This document shows, in pieces, positions 1 through 8,558 of a stretch of DNA of 22,014 bases. A program made the position numbers and the translations under genes. The stretch comes from a virus. The stretch spans positions 1 to 22,014 of the IMG/VR virus record IMGVR_UViG_3300046009_009235; one strand, written 5' to 3'. The notes under the pieces were generated by a model. That model was not told the origin of the DNA. It did no database searches and was given only the letters and a program-made list of their open reading frames with translations. Positions within the stretch are counted from its first letter, which is position 1, and every line of letters begins with the position of its first letter.

Positions 1-1
1 T

Positions 2-3000
2 GTAGTTAGCAGCTTTAATAGTTCTACTGGCAGACAATTAGTACAACGCAAGACAGTGCTAGATTATGATGGCGCTAATAAAGTAGCTACTATTGATGAT
101 GTTTGGGACCCTAATGGTATTCCTACTACTTCGACAACATATTACCTAGAGCAGCCATATATAGATTCTAGAGCAACTATTAATTTTGCAGCAATAACTG
201 TAGATTATGTTAGCTCTACTACTTATGGTAGAAGATTAGTTATAGGTGAAGACATAAATCTGCCTTCGGCGCTGCAAGCTATGCGCGATTGTGACGAACG
301 ATCAGATGTAACAGTTAGAACATCATCTGTTACTGTTACACCAGCCGCTGGAGCCGTGTATAAGTTTAGTAATACTGCTGGTGATATATTATGGCAAGGT
401 ACTGTTTTAAGCACTTTTGTATCTGATGTTTCTGGAAGTAGCAAGACTTATGTTACCTTTACAGATATAATTGGTAAGCTTACCAATTACTGGAAGTCTT
501 GGAAAGTGTATCCTGAGGGTACTCTAGTACACTATGGAAACAACTTATATAAAGCAACTGGGTCTTATGTAGCTAACTCTACAGCACCTACGCATACATC
601 TGGCACCGTAAACCAACTAGCATACCAGGGCTCTCTGAATCTCACAAAGGTGTCTGGTACGGGTGACTCCTCTCTAGCTCTATTTGTTGCTGGTAACCCC
701 GTACAGTCTGTCAAAAATGGCAGAGTAGCTGGGGGATATAGTTTATATGACTGTGATGAAGTAGATTACTGGAGATACGTAGGTTGGGATGCGTGCGAGC
801 AACGCTATGTTACTAAGTTTCAAGGTAATATATCTATAGATACATCTCAGCCTGTGTTTGAAAATACCAACGGCCTACTACAGCATTATGGTGGAATATT
901 CAGATATAACGCGGGTCAATACTTCCTAGAAGTAGAGGCTGCTGCAGAAGCCATATCTGAGGATGATCCTGCGAACATAACAGAAGATAGCATTGTAGGT
1001 AAGATTAAAATAAACGATGAGGGTATTCGAGGGGCATTCAATTCTCTTGCAGTATCTTACGCCGATCCATCTAATAGGTATGAGTCGCGGACTATTAGCT
1101 TCTTTAATTCTGAGTACCTGAAAATAGATAGAAACGTTCCCAGAAAGGGTAACCTTTCTATTCCGGGCGTGACTAACTATTATAACGCTAGACTGCTCGC
1201 TGATAGTTATTTGAATAAGTCTAGATTTGGTACTAGCATTTCATTAACTCTGGTACCCAAGTGTTTAACTCTACTGCCGGGCAATGTGGTACAAATACAA
1301 CAACCTAGGTATGGGTGGACGGATAAAAAATTCAGAATAACGAGCTTAGTAATATCAGAAGATTCACTTATTGATATTACTGCCAAAGAATACGATGCTA
1401 GTTTCTATTCTGCTAGTAATATTAGAAAGCAAAGTGGTAGTGGATTAGCTGGTTTGCCGGTAATCAATACTATAAGTGCTCCGAGTGCTTTAACAGCTAC
1501 AGAATTTGATGATGCCGATGCAAGCGCAGCTACTATTGCTCTTAACTGGTCAAATAGTTCTGCTTCCAATGCAGCTACTACTTTAACTGAATTATATCAC
1601 TTCAGCAATACAGCTACTGGAACTGGGGTAGCTACTAACGTTATAACTACTTCTGCGGCCCATGGATTTACTGTTGGAGACATTGTAGTTGCGTTTAATA
1701 CTGGAAACGGGCTTACTGCCGGTAATATATACTATGTGTTAACTACGCCGCTTACAACAACCCTAACTTTAAGTACTAGTTCAGGAGGCCCTACTTTATC
1801 ATTAACCAATGGTAGCGGACTTACGCTAGGGCTAGGGAAGCAGGAACTTCTAACTACTGTAAATTGCCCTGGGAATTCTTACAGTGACATTACTTATACA
1901 ACTGCTCAGTTGAATAAGTACTATAGAATTAGGCACAAACAAGCAGTACAGCAAAATGGTGGTCCTACCGACCAGTACTCAGGCTATCATCCAACAAGTA
2001 CAGCAGTATTAGGTTCTACTGTGGTAGTAGTATCAATACCATCCACAGGAGATATTGACTTAGGTACAGCAGACAACTCTCTACACTTATCGGGAACTAA
2101 TACAGAGATATTAGCACACTTTGGGGCAGCCTCCCCAGCTACTGCACCAACTAAGGTGACTACATCAGGAACTCTAATATCTAGAGATTTTGAACAAAGA
2201 TCTGGGGATAACACACTAAAGTGGTCTTCTAGTACTGGGCATACCCAATCTGGCTTAAATGATATTTTTGCTAATTTAACCAATCAGTTACCTACATCTG
2301 CAATAGCTTCGGACAGTGTGACTAATGCTACTACTGTATCGGGCACTACTGATCCGGGGGCAGCAAAAAGAGTAACCTACAGACTTGGTGGTGCTTCTGA
2401 TGTAACAATTCAGGCAACATGCACTATTTCTGGTATATCTGACACAGATACTTTTGGTAATTTTACCTACACCGTTTATGAGAGGTATTCCTCTAGCGGG
2501 GATTTCTCCTCTTCTAGTTGGAGTTCTATAGGCACAGATACTATAGTTAGAGGCACTGATTATACTGTTGGTACAATATATGTACCGGTATGGAATGGAG
2601 GCGATGGAATCTATGAGTCCCAAGAAGTATATAGTGTAGCATCAACAGACATATCTATATCTGTAGGTTCAGCTTCTAAAGCGGCGGGATACTACCAATA
2701 TGCAGTAGTAGGCCCCACAACGGTTCCTTGGGGCTTTGAAGCTTACTCCTCTACTATAACGGCCACGGACGTTGATACAATCCCTAGCTATATCTTATCG
2801 GGTAATGGAGTGGACTCAGTCAACTTTATACACCCCATAGGTGTTTATAGTAATATTAAAGGAGTTGCATTAGGCGGCGTAATTTCGTATACCGCAGATA
2901 TGGCAGTTTTAAGCACTGTAGATGGCCTTCCAAGAACTGCCAGAAATTTCAGCGCATATGATCTTGGGGTAACACTCACCGGTGCTACTGATACAGTTAG

Positions 3001-3823
3001 TACAGTAAGCGCTCATGGGTTAACAGTGAACCAAAAAGTAGTAGCTACTGCTAATGCGGCCGGGTTTACTATAGTAGCTGGAACTTCATATTGGGTAAAA
3101 ACAGTTCCTAGTGATACTACATTTACCTTATCAAGTACTCCTGGAGGCTCAACTTTAGACCTAGCCGCTGACGATACTACTACATTTACCATTTGTATAA
3201 ATGATTTAAATCTAGGTATATCTGGTATAGGTGGGTTAGACACCGGAACTAAAGCTAATAGTACTTGGTATTATATATGGCTTATTTCTAATGGAGTAGT
3301 AGATAGGCTCTTGGGCTCTCTTAGCAGCTCTACACCTACAATGCCTTCTGGGTTTTCCTATAAGAAATTAATAGGGGCCTGTAGAACTAGTTCAGCAGGT
3401 AATGTTCTTAGTTATAGACAAACCAATGATATCGTAAAATTTACCCGTGATACCTCGGCGTCATCTGTGTACGATGGTATACAGACAATAATTAGTACCA
3501 CTACAAACAATACTAATATAAGTAATGATAGCTGGAACCCTTCTGCGACTGTAGTAAGAGCAAACTCAGGGGCAAATAGCTTTGTCCCAATAGAAGCGCA
3601 CACTATATGTGTAACAGCAGCATCTAGAGACACTAGTCACCTAGTACAAGTTGCCCCTAATAATAGTTACGATGGGTACCAAGGTACGATAACACCGCCT
3701 ATAATAGCTCATCAGTTGGCTGTTGTAACAGGTGATTTAATATTAGAATCCGACAACATATATGTAGGCACTAGCAATACTTCGGCTAGGTTATACTGTG
3801 CGGGGTTCACTTTAAGTATGTAA
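2..3823 (+). CDS. Tail tip / central hub protein (gpJ-like), 5'-partial
   Basis: The frame is open to the left window edge, so the true start lies upstream; a GTG at 56 is only the first possible start inside the window. The visible 1,270 or so residues resemble the C-terminal half of gpJ-like tail-tip proteins of siphoviruses, which cap the tail tube and link it to fibres or receptors. The clue is the stretch encoded by about 1070-1420, containing SNRYESRTISFFNSEY, LLPGNVVQIQQPRYGW and FRITSLVISED, typical of the hub domain of phage tail proteins. A fibronectin-III-like segment follows (about 1465-1600). Two similar Ser/Thr-rich modules (about 1600-1830 and 2960-3195), each with an AHG(F/L)TV core, lie further on. 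The C-terminus is low-complexity and probably beta-rich. The next gene starts 32 nt downstream, in the same late operon. Family assignment is from memory of motifs; the exact hub type is uncertain. Confidence 0.75.
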   Translation, partial: VVSSFNSSTGRQLVQRKTVLDYDGANKVATIDDVWDPNGIPTTSTTYYLEQPYIDSRATINFAAITVDYVSSTTYGRRLVIGEDINLPSALQAMRDCDERSDVTVRTSSVTVTPAAGAVYKFSNTAGDILWQGTVLSTFVSDVSGSSKTYVTFTDIIGKLTNYWKSWKVYPEGTLVHYGNNLYKATGSYVANSTAPTHTSGTVNQLAYQGSLNLTKVSGTGDSSLALFVAGNPVQSVKNGRVAGGYSLYDCDEVDYWRYVGWDACEQRYVTKFQGNISIDTSQPVFENTNGLLQHYGGIFRYNAGQYFLEVEAAAEAISEDDPANITEDSIVGKIKINDEGIRGAFNSLAVSYADPSNRYESRTISFFNSEYLKIDRNVPRKGNLSIPGVTNYYNARLLADSYLNKSRFGTSISLTLVPKCLTLLPGNVVQIQQPRYGWTDKKFRITSLVISEDSLIDITAKEYDASFYSASNIRKQSGSGLAGLPVINTISAPSALTATEFDDADASAATIALNWSNSSASNAATTLTELYHFSNTATGTGVATNVITTSAAHGFTVGDIVVAFNTGNGLTAGNIYYVLTTPLTTTLTLSTSSGGPTLSLTNGSGLTLGLGKQELLTTVNCPGNSYSDITYTTAQLNKYYRIRHKQAVQQNGGPTDQYSGYHPTSTAVLGSTVVVVSIPSTGDIDLGTADNSLHLSGTNTEILAHFGAASPATAPTKVTTSGTLISRDFEQRSGDNTLKWSSSTGHTQSGLNDIFANLTNQLPTSAIASDSVTNATTVSGTTDPGAAKRVTYRLGGASDVTIQATCTISGISDTDTFGNFTYTVYERYSSSGDFSSSSWSSIGTDTIVRGTDYTVGTIYVPVWNGGDGIYESQEVYSVASTDISISVGSASKAAGYYQYAVVGPTTVPWGFEAYSSTITATDVDTIPSYILSGNGVDSVNFIHPIGVYSNIKGVALGGVISYTADMAVLSTVDGLPRTARNFSAYDLGVTLTGATDTVSTVSAHGLTVNQKVVATANAAGFTIVAGTSYWVKTVPSDTTFTLSSTPGGSTLDLAADDTTTFTICINDLNLGISGIGGLDTGTKANSTWYYIWLISNGVVDRLLGSLSSSTPTMPSGFSYKKLIGACRTSSAGNVLSYRQTNDIVKFTRDTSASSVYDGIQTIISTTTNNTNISNDSWNPSATVVRANSGANSFVPIEAHTICVTAASRDTSHLVQVAPNNSYDGYQGTITPPIIAHQLAVVTGDLILESDNIYVGTSNTSARLYCAGFTLSM

Positions 3824-3855
3824 GCCTAAGCTAGGCTAAGTTACGGGACAAATAA

Positions 3856-4515
3856 ATGCTTGAATTTTTAAACGCAGAAATAGCCTTTGTTATTAGTATA
3901 ATAACGGTAGTCGGGCTTATCTGGGGCCCCAAGGCTTGGCCCTCTTTTTACTCTTGGTTGGGTACGATATGGAAAGCCATATCGTACCCAATTAGGGGCA
4001 CAGAAAGAAGAGTAGATGAGCTCAAAAAATTACAGGAAAACTTGTCTAAATCAGTTACAGACATATCTAAAAAGATAGATGATTTAGCCGAGCAATTCCA
4101 GCCTAATGGAGGTGCGAGTATTAAAGATAGCTTAAACAGAATTGAGTTTAAGCAAGCAAATAACGAAAATATGACTAACTTTATAATAAGTAGCCTAGAA
4201 GTACCAGTATTTAAAACAGATATACATGGTATGTATATTTGGGCTTCTAGAGCTTGCTGCACTTTAGCGGATAGAGATTTAGAGGACCTATTAAATTGGG
4301 GCTGGTTATCTTGCGTACACTCGGCAGATGTAGATAGAGTTAGACAAACATGGCGGGAAGCTGTAGAAGAAAGAAGAATATTTGAGTGTAAATTTAGGAT
4401 GATTAGACCCGACGATCGTACTATCCTAGATATTTATGCTAAAGCTGCCCCCACCTTTTTTAACAATAAAATAGCTGGATGGGTAGGTTCCTGGGAGGTA
4501 ATAAATGGCGGTTAA
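3856..4515 (+). CDS. Membrane-anchored PAS-domain protein
   Basis: 219 residues. An N-terminal hydrophobic helix (about residues 8-24, rich in Ile/Val) is followed by a Trp-rich linker, a charged coiled-coil-like region (about 50-82) and a C-terminal domain (about 110-216) that reads as a PAS fold: PVFKTDIHGMYIWASRA, then LLNWGWLSCVHSADVDRV, then FECKFRMIRPDD, ending in IAGWVGSWEVI. PAS domains bind small ligands or cofactors and act as sensors or dimerisation modules. No output domain (kinase, cyclase, DNA-binding) is present, so any signal would have to pass through the membrane helix or a partner. It sits between the tail-tip gene and a baseplate-like gene and overlaps the latter by 11 nt, so it should be expressed late with the tail genes. 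The upstream Shine-Dalgarno is weak (ACGGGA). The PAS call is by pattern; function is unknown. Confidence 0.75.
   Translation: MLEFLNAEIAFVISIITVVGLIWGPKAWPSFYSWLGTIWKAISYPIRGTERRVDELKKLQENLSKSVTDISKKIDDLAEQFQPNGGASIKDSLNRIEFKQANNENMTNFIISSLEVPVFKTDIHGMYIWASRACCTLADRDLEDLLNWGWLSCVHSADVDRVRQTWREAVEERRIFECKFRMIRPDDRTILDIYAKAAPTFFNNKIAGWVGSWEVINGG
3958..3991 (+). repeat. Perfect 15-bp inverted repeat inside the PAS gene
   Basis: Left arm TTGGGTACGATATGG (3958-3972), loop AAAG, right arm CCATATCGTACCCAA (3977-3991). All 15 pairs match and two further G-U pairs could extend the stem in RNA. No T-tract follows, so it does not look like an intrinsic terminator. It lies wholly within codons 35-46 of the PAS gene, between the membrane helix and the coiled coil. 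It could be an RNA structure affecting translation, an RNase site, or a binding site for a dimeric protein. Confidence 0.85.
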
Positions 4516-4834
4516 ATATGACATTACAATAGATCAAGGTTCGGAATACGTTCTTAATCTAACTCTATCCCAAAATGGAATAGGATTAGCTCTAGCGGGC
4601 TATGCTGTTAGGGGGCAAATCAGGCCTACTATAGCCTCGTCAACTCTATCCGCGACATTTACTGGAACTACTATTGACGCTGGCTTAGGCCAATTTAGGA
4701 TAAGTTTGTCTGCCTCAACTACAACAACAATTGTTCCAGGGCAGTATTTTTACGACGTAGAGTTGTATAATGGGAATACAATTACCAGATTAATGGAAGG
4801 AAAGGTTTTAGTTAGGCCGGAGGTAACAAGATGA
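4505..4834 (+). CDS. Small baseplate / fibre-adaptor-like protein
   Basis: 109 residues with no signal peptide or membrane helix. The pattern is that of a small beta-sandwich phage structural protein commonly encoded directly before tail fibres and resembling the N-terminal domain of BppU-type baseplate proteins: [11 protein letters not shown] at the start, a central [14 protein letters not shown] strand pair, a Ser/Thr/Ala-rich [20 protein letters not shown], and a C-terminal [16 protein letters not shown]. It probably joins the tail tip to the fibre encoded next. Its ATG overlaps the end of the PAS gene by 11 nt and its TGA overlaps the fibre ATG in an ATGA arrangement, so the three are likely translationally coupled. 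The family likeness is clear; the exact position in the virion is inferred. Confidence 0.7.
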   Translation: MAVKYDITIDQGSEYVLNLTLSQNGIGLALAGYAVRGQIRPTIASSTLSATFTGTTIDAGLGQFRISLSASTTTTIVPGQYFYDVELYNGNTITRLMEGKVLVRPEVTR

Positions 4835-7800
4835 GCGGTAATGTATTTTTAACTCTAGAGCCAGTTATAGCAGGGGTTGGTTCTCCCGGCATACTATTAG
4901 AGGTACAGTCAGGTGTTGGTACTGGGCCTACTGGGCCTACTGGGCCTACTGGGCCTACTGGACCTGCGGGAGCTGCCTCTACTGTGCCAGGGCCTACTGG
5001 GCCTACTGGACCTACTGGACCTGCCGGGCCTACTGGACCTGCGGGAGCTGACTCTACTGTACCAGGGCCTACTGGACCTACTGGACCTACTGGCCCCGCT
5101 GGGCCCGCTGGACCTACCGGGCCTGCTTCTACTGTCCCAGGGCCTACTGGACCTACTGGACCTACTGGGCCTGCTGGACCTACTGGACCTGCGGGAGCTG
5201 ACTCTACTGTACCAGGGCCTACTGGGCCTACCGGGCCTGCTTCTACCGTCCCAGGACCTACTGGGCCTACTGGGCCTACTGGGCCTGCAGGAGCCGATTC
5301 TACTATTCCAGGACCTACTGGCCCTACTGGCCCTACTGGGCCTACTGGGCCTGCAGGAGCCGATTCTACTGTTCCAGGACCTACTGGCCCTACTGGCCCT
5401 GCGGGGGCCGATTCTACTGTTCCAGGACCTACTGGACCTACCGGACCTACCGGACCTACCGGACCTACCGGACCTACCGGACCTACCGGAGCCGATTCTA
5501 CTGTTCCAGGACCTACCGGACCTACCGGGCCTACCGGGCCTACTGGAGCCGATTCTACTGTTCCAGGGCCTACTGGGCCTACGGGGCCTACTGGGCCTAC
5601 TGGACCTACCGGACCTACAGGGGCCACATTTACTGGTGGCGACTTATCTAGTGCGTTAGGTTTCACCGCGGGCACGCTAGCCGCGCCCGGCCTCTACGTT
5701 TCCGGCGACACCAACACCGGGCTGGCGCAGCTTTCCGGCGCGGACACGCTCGCCTTTGTGGTGGGTGGGGTGTCGAAGGTTGCGGTCACTGCGGCTAGCG
5801 TTGACATCATTCCTGCCTCGTCAAACTCTATGAATTTCTCCTCGGGGGGTGTTCGCATCGGGACTAGCCACAGCTTTGGCTGGTCAACCACGGCGGGCGG
5901 CAGCGGCGGGTCATGGGGCGCAGACTTTCGGCAGGCGACCGCCAACGTCGTAACGCTCCACACCAACAACGTCGAACGCTGGCGTGTGGACGCAGCTGGC
6001 CAGACCACCATCGCGGGCGGCACCATCACGACCAATGTGCCCGTCCTTCTGGTAACGAACACTTGGAATAGCAGCGCCGTCAACTTCGAGGGCGGTCTGC
6101 GGGTGGATATCACCGACACGGCGTCGGGGGCAGCCTCTGCCATAGCGACCTTCCGTACTGGTGGATCGACGCGCTCATACATTCACAAGTCGGGCGACTA
6201 CTTTATCGCCAACTCGAACTGGCGGATGGGGCGCGGGCCGACCGCCGAGACCACCAACCTCGTAATGGGCAACCGGTGCAACGAGCTTTCGACCGGCACC
6301 GGCGGCTACAACGTCAGCATCGGCTGGGAAGCCGGTCAGCGGATAGACGGTTCAGGTGCAAACAACCTCTACCTCGGCGTTCGCACCGGTAAAGGTACGG
6401 GCTCCGGCGCCGCCGCCACCGGCACTGCCAACACGACCGCCGGGATGCCTGCGAATGGCGACACTGTCACCATCAACGGCAAGGTCTACACTTACCAGAC
6501 CACGCTGACGAATGTGGACGGCAACGTCCTGATCGGTGCGTCGGCCAACACTGCGGCAGCCAATCTTTCTGCCGCCATCAACCTCGGTGCGACGGCTGGA
6601 ACCAACTACGCCGCTGCTATGACGCTGCATCCGACCGTCAGCGCGACCGTGTCCACCACGACCGTCACCCTGACGGCCAAGACGGCAGGGACGGCGGGTA
6701 ACTCGCTAACGCTGGCCAAGTCGGGAGCAAACATCGCCATCTCGGGCGCGGCGCTGACTGGTGGCACTGCTATCCAGAACGGCACCTACAACTCGGCCCT
6801 CGGCTCGGACGCGATGAATTATACGCGTAGCGCCAGTCAGAACATGGCCATCGGGGGCTTTGCGCTCCAAAACAACCTGAGCGGCAACGGGAACCTCGCC
6901 ATCGGGTATAGTTCGATGTTGGCGTGTCTGGGTGACAGCAACGTCGCCCTTGGTGGCTTCACCCTCTGCAACGCCGACAACGCCGCCGTCGAAAAGAACG
7001 TCGCCATCGGGCGCTCAGCCATGCAGGGCACTCTCGGCTCTTCCACTGGGTACGAGAACGTCGCCGTCGGCTTTGAGGCTTTGAAGGCCTTCACCACCGG
7101 CATCCGCAACACGATGATCGGCACGAACGCAGGCGATGTAACCACGACCGGCAGCCGGAACATCTGCATCGGCTATAACACCGACGCCCCCAGCGCGACG
7201 TCGAACGACACGCTGAACATCGGCAATCTGATCAAGGGCGATCTGTCGGGGGCCATCATCACGACCTGCGGCGCGGTCCTGCCCGACGCGGACGGCACGC
7301 GCAACATCGGCAGCGGCGCGCTGCGGTACAACACGATCTACGCCACGACGGGAGCCATCAACACCTCTGACGAGCGCCACAAGGTCATCCGCGAAGGTGG
7401 TGGCCTCAATGCTGCTGAGCTTAGGGCGTGGGGCAATGTCCGCGCCATCATCTATCAGGACGCCCACTCGGTCGCCGAGTGGGGCGCAAACGCCGCTCGC
7501 TTCCATGCCGGTTACGGCTGGGATGCCATTAAGCGAGCGTTTGCCGCCGAGGGGCTCGACGCTGCTCGCTACGGCCTGTGGTGCGCCGACCCTGTTCTGG
7601 AGCCGCGGACTATTGTCGAGACCCGCCAGCGGCCTGTGCTTGATGAAGATGGACAGCCGGTGTTCGAGCTCCGTCCGTTGATCCTGGCAGACGGCACGCC
7701 AGCCATGATGGACGAGCGTTCGGTGGTTATCGACATGGTTCCGACCGAGGTTCCGGTCATGGAGGAGTTCGAGGATACCTGTCTGGAGGTGAAGGTCATC

Positions 7801-8229
7801 GACGGCCAGACGGTGGCGGTCGTTCGTAGCCGAACGGCCCGGCGCGAAGTGACCGACACGATCCCCGTTCTGGATGCCGAGGGCCAACCCGTCATGGCCT
7901 CCAACCCGGTGCTCGGGGAGGACGGCGCCCCTGTTCTCGATGAGAACGGAGCCCTGCTGATGACGACCTCTCCGATGGAGATCGCCATCCCCCGGGTGGA
8001 GACGGTCGAGATGCCTGTCGAACGCGAAGTCTTCACTTCCGTTCCGCGCATGCAGCAAGTCGCCTTGATGGAGGACTACGAGCACGAGGTGACCGAACTG
8101 GTCCCGACCGGCGAGGTCAAGGGTGCCCTGCGCTACTCGGAGTGTGCGGTGATGGAGGCTGCTTGGTTGCGGCATCAACTCACCTCCCTAACAGCTAGAG
8201 TAGTAGCGCTAGAAAATGGTGGGGCTTAA
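4831..8229 (+). CDS. Collagen-like tail fibre with C-terminal peptidase S74 chaperone
   Basis: 1,132 residues; strong Shine-Dalgarno CCGGAGG 5' of the ATG. Order of parts: short N-terminal anchor (1-30); collagen-like Gly-Pro-Thr/Ala repeats (about 31-264) interrupted ten times by an ST(V/I)PGP element; a Gly/Ala-rich shaft; a head region with repeated N-x-AIG / N-x-A(V/L)G turns (about 665-790) as in trimeric adhesin heads; then from Ser846 an intramolecular chaperone of the endosialidase/peptidase S74 type, with the SDERHK cleavage motif, a [24 protein letters not shown]-type region and a late [19 protein letters not shown] helix. In this family the chaperone drives trimer folding and cuts itself off before the serine. 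The fibre should be the receptor-binding adhesin. Codons from about 5660 to 8185 are very GC-rich, unlike both ends of the gene, so the distal part looks transferred. The last 12 or so codons return to backbone style. Confidence 0.85.
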   Translation: MSGNVFLTLEPVIAGVGSPGILLEVQSGVGTGPTGPTGPTGPTGPAGAASTVPGPTGPTGPTGPAGPTGPAGADSTVPGPTGPTGPTGPAGPAGPTGPASTVPGPTGPTGPTGPAGPTGPAGADSTVPGPTGPTGPASTVPGPTGPTGPTGPAGADSTIPGPTGPTGPTGPTGPAGADSTVPGPTGPTGPAGADSTVPGPTGPTGPTGPTGPTGPTGPTGADSTVPGPTGPTGPTGPTGADSTVPGPTGPTGPTGPTGPTGPTGATFTGGDLSSALGFTAGTLAAPGLYVSGDTNTGLAQLSGADTLAFVVGGVSKVAVTAASVDIIPASSNSMNFSSGGVRIGTSHSFGWSTTAGGSGGSWGADFRQATANVVTLHTNNVERWRVDAAGQTTIAGGTITTNVPVLLVTNTWNSSAVNFEGGLRVDITDTASGAASAIATFRTGGSTRSYIHKSGDYFIANSNWRMGRGPTAETTNLVMGNRCNELSTGTGGYNVSIGWEAGQRIDGSGANNLYLGVRTGKGTGSGAAATGTANTTAGMPANGDTVTINGKVYTYQTTLTNVDGNVLIGASANTAAANLSAAINLGATAGTNYAAAMTLHPTVSATVSTTTVTLTAKTAGTAGNSLTLAKSGANIAISGAALTGGTAIQNGTYNSALGSDAMNYTRSASQNMAIGGFALQNNLSGNGNLAIGYSSMLACLGDSNVALGGFTLCNADNAAVEKNVAIGRSAMQGTLGSSTGYENVAVGFEALKAFTTGIRNTMIGTNAGDVTTTGSRNICIGYNTDAPSATSNDTLNIGNLIKGDLSGAIITTCGAVLPDADGTRNIGSGALRYNTIYATTGAINTSDERHKVIREGGGLNAAELRAWGNVRAIIYQDAHSVAEWGANAARFHAGYGWDAIKRAFAAEGLDAARYGLWCADPVLEPRTIVETRQRPVLDEDGQPVFELRPLILADGTPAMMDERSVVIDMVPTEVPVMEEFEDTCLEVKVIDGQTVAVVRSRTARREVTDTIPVLDAEGQPVMASNPVLGEDGAPVLDENGALLMTTSPMEIAIPRVETVEMPVEREVFTSVPRMQQVALMEDYEHEVTELVPTGEVKGALRYSECAVMEAAWLRHQLTSLTARVVALENGGA
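4924..5622 (+). repeat. Collagen-like 9-bp tandem repeat tract (GPT/GPA)
   Basis: About 700 bp built from 9-nt units of the form GGNCCTACN (Gly-Pro-Thr) with GPA variants, broken by ten longer GADSTVPGP-like spacers. Some stretches are identical at DNA level: GGACCTACC occurs six times in a row at 5434-5487, while 4924-4959 uses GGGCCTACT. This suggests recent slippage or unequal recombination. At protein level it should form a trimeric collagen-like stalk whose length can vary between isolates. Confidence 0.95.
5660..8185 (+). other. High-GC, CTAG-free module inside the fibre gene (probable horizontal acquisition)
   Basis: Composition changes abruptly inside one open reading frame. Upstream and downstream codons are AT-leaning, whereas this block uses G/C in most third positions (for example 7261-7320 is almost all G and C). 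I found no CTAG between 5868 and 8194, although the backbone has one about every 90 bp in a segment I counted (eleven in 15781-16740). The reading frame is intact across both borders. The right border lies within the last 15 or so codons, where the text switches from ggcatcaac to ctaacagctagagtagtag. Interpretation: a receptor-binding module swapped in from a high-GC genome. Confidence 0.8.
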
Positions 8230-8249
8230 GTAGGTAGCCCAGGAAGTGT

Positions 8250-8273
8250 GAGCAGGAAATAATTTTCCTGCTC
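8250..8273 (+). terminator. Hairpin between fibre gene and lysis cassette
   Basis: GAGCAGGAAA, loop TAAT, TTTCCTGCTC: a 10-bp perfect stem just after the fibre stop codon and about 20 nt before the next gene. The following CTATTTCAT is only weakly T-rich, so termination would be partial. It may attenuate expression of the lysis genes or protect the upstream mRNA end. Confidence 0.5.
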
Positions 8274-8291
8274 CTATTTCATAGGAGTAAC

Positions 8292-8558
8292 ATGGAAAAT
8301 GATGATACACCAGCAGAAAGTGGTTGGGCATATAGAAGATGGAATACCTTTATAACAAAAATAGCTATTTATATACTGCTTGTAGGTATAGTAATAGCTA
8401 TGGGATTAACTAATCAGCCACTAATGTGGGTGGCTATTGTACTGATCATTTATGGTATGGTAACTGATGGCCTATACATGGGAGGGGCATCTGTGTTAGA
8501 TTACGCAGAAATAGCAAAAGGCCTCAGCGGTCTTAGAAAGAAATCAACAGATGAATAA
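8292..8558 (+). CDS. Two-helix small membrane protein, probable holin
   Basis: 88 residues. A polar N-terminus (about 1-20) is followed by two hydrophobic helices (about 23-41, IAIYILLVGIVIAMG, and 46-65, PLMWVAIVLIIYGMVTDG) and a charged C-terminus ending KKSTDE. Size, topology and position directly before an endolysin fit a class II-like holin, which would form the inner-membrane lesion that triggers lysis. Good Shine-Dalgarno TAGGAG five bases before the ATG. Its end overlaps the endolysin start by 8 nt, indicating coupled translation. I do not recognise a specific holin family, so the role rests on topology and context. Confidence 0.6.
   Translation: MENDDTPAESGWAYRRWNTFITKIAIYILLVGIVIAMGLTNQPLMWVAIVLIIYGMVTDGLYMGGASVLDYAEIAKGLSGLRKKSTDE

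Noticed and set aside
3823-3837. Small hairpin AGCCTA-AGC-TAGGCT after the tail-tip stop
   Set aside because: Only six pairs and no T-tract; too weak to call a terminator.
4913-5659. Plus-strand Leu-rich repeat frame overlapping the fibre stalk
   Set aside because: It is a frame shadow of the 9-bp repeat ([12 protein letters not shown]). The Gly-Pro-Thr frame continues into recognisable fibre domains, so it is the real one.
4812-5675. Minus-strand Gly-Pro-Val repeat frame
   Set aside because: It is the reverse complement of the collagen-like repeat, which reads as another glycine-proline repeat by symmetry; it has no independent context.
7015-8178. Long open frame (387 codons) on the minus strand
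   Set aside because: It lies opposite the GC-rich fibre tip, where high third-position GC removes stop codons from other frames. The product is His/Arg/Asp-rich, with no recognisable domain.
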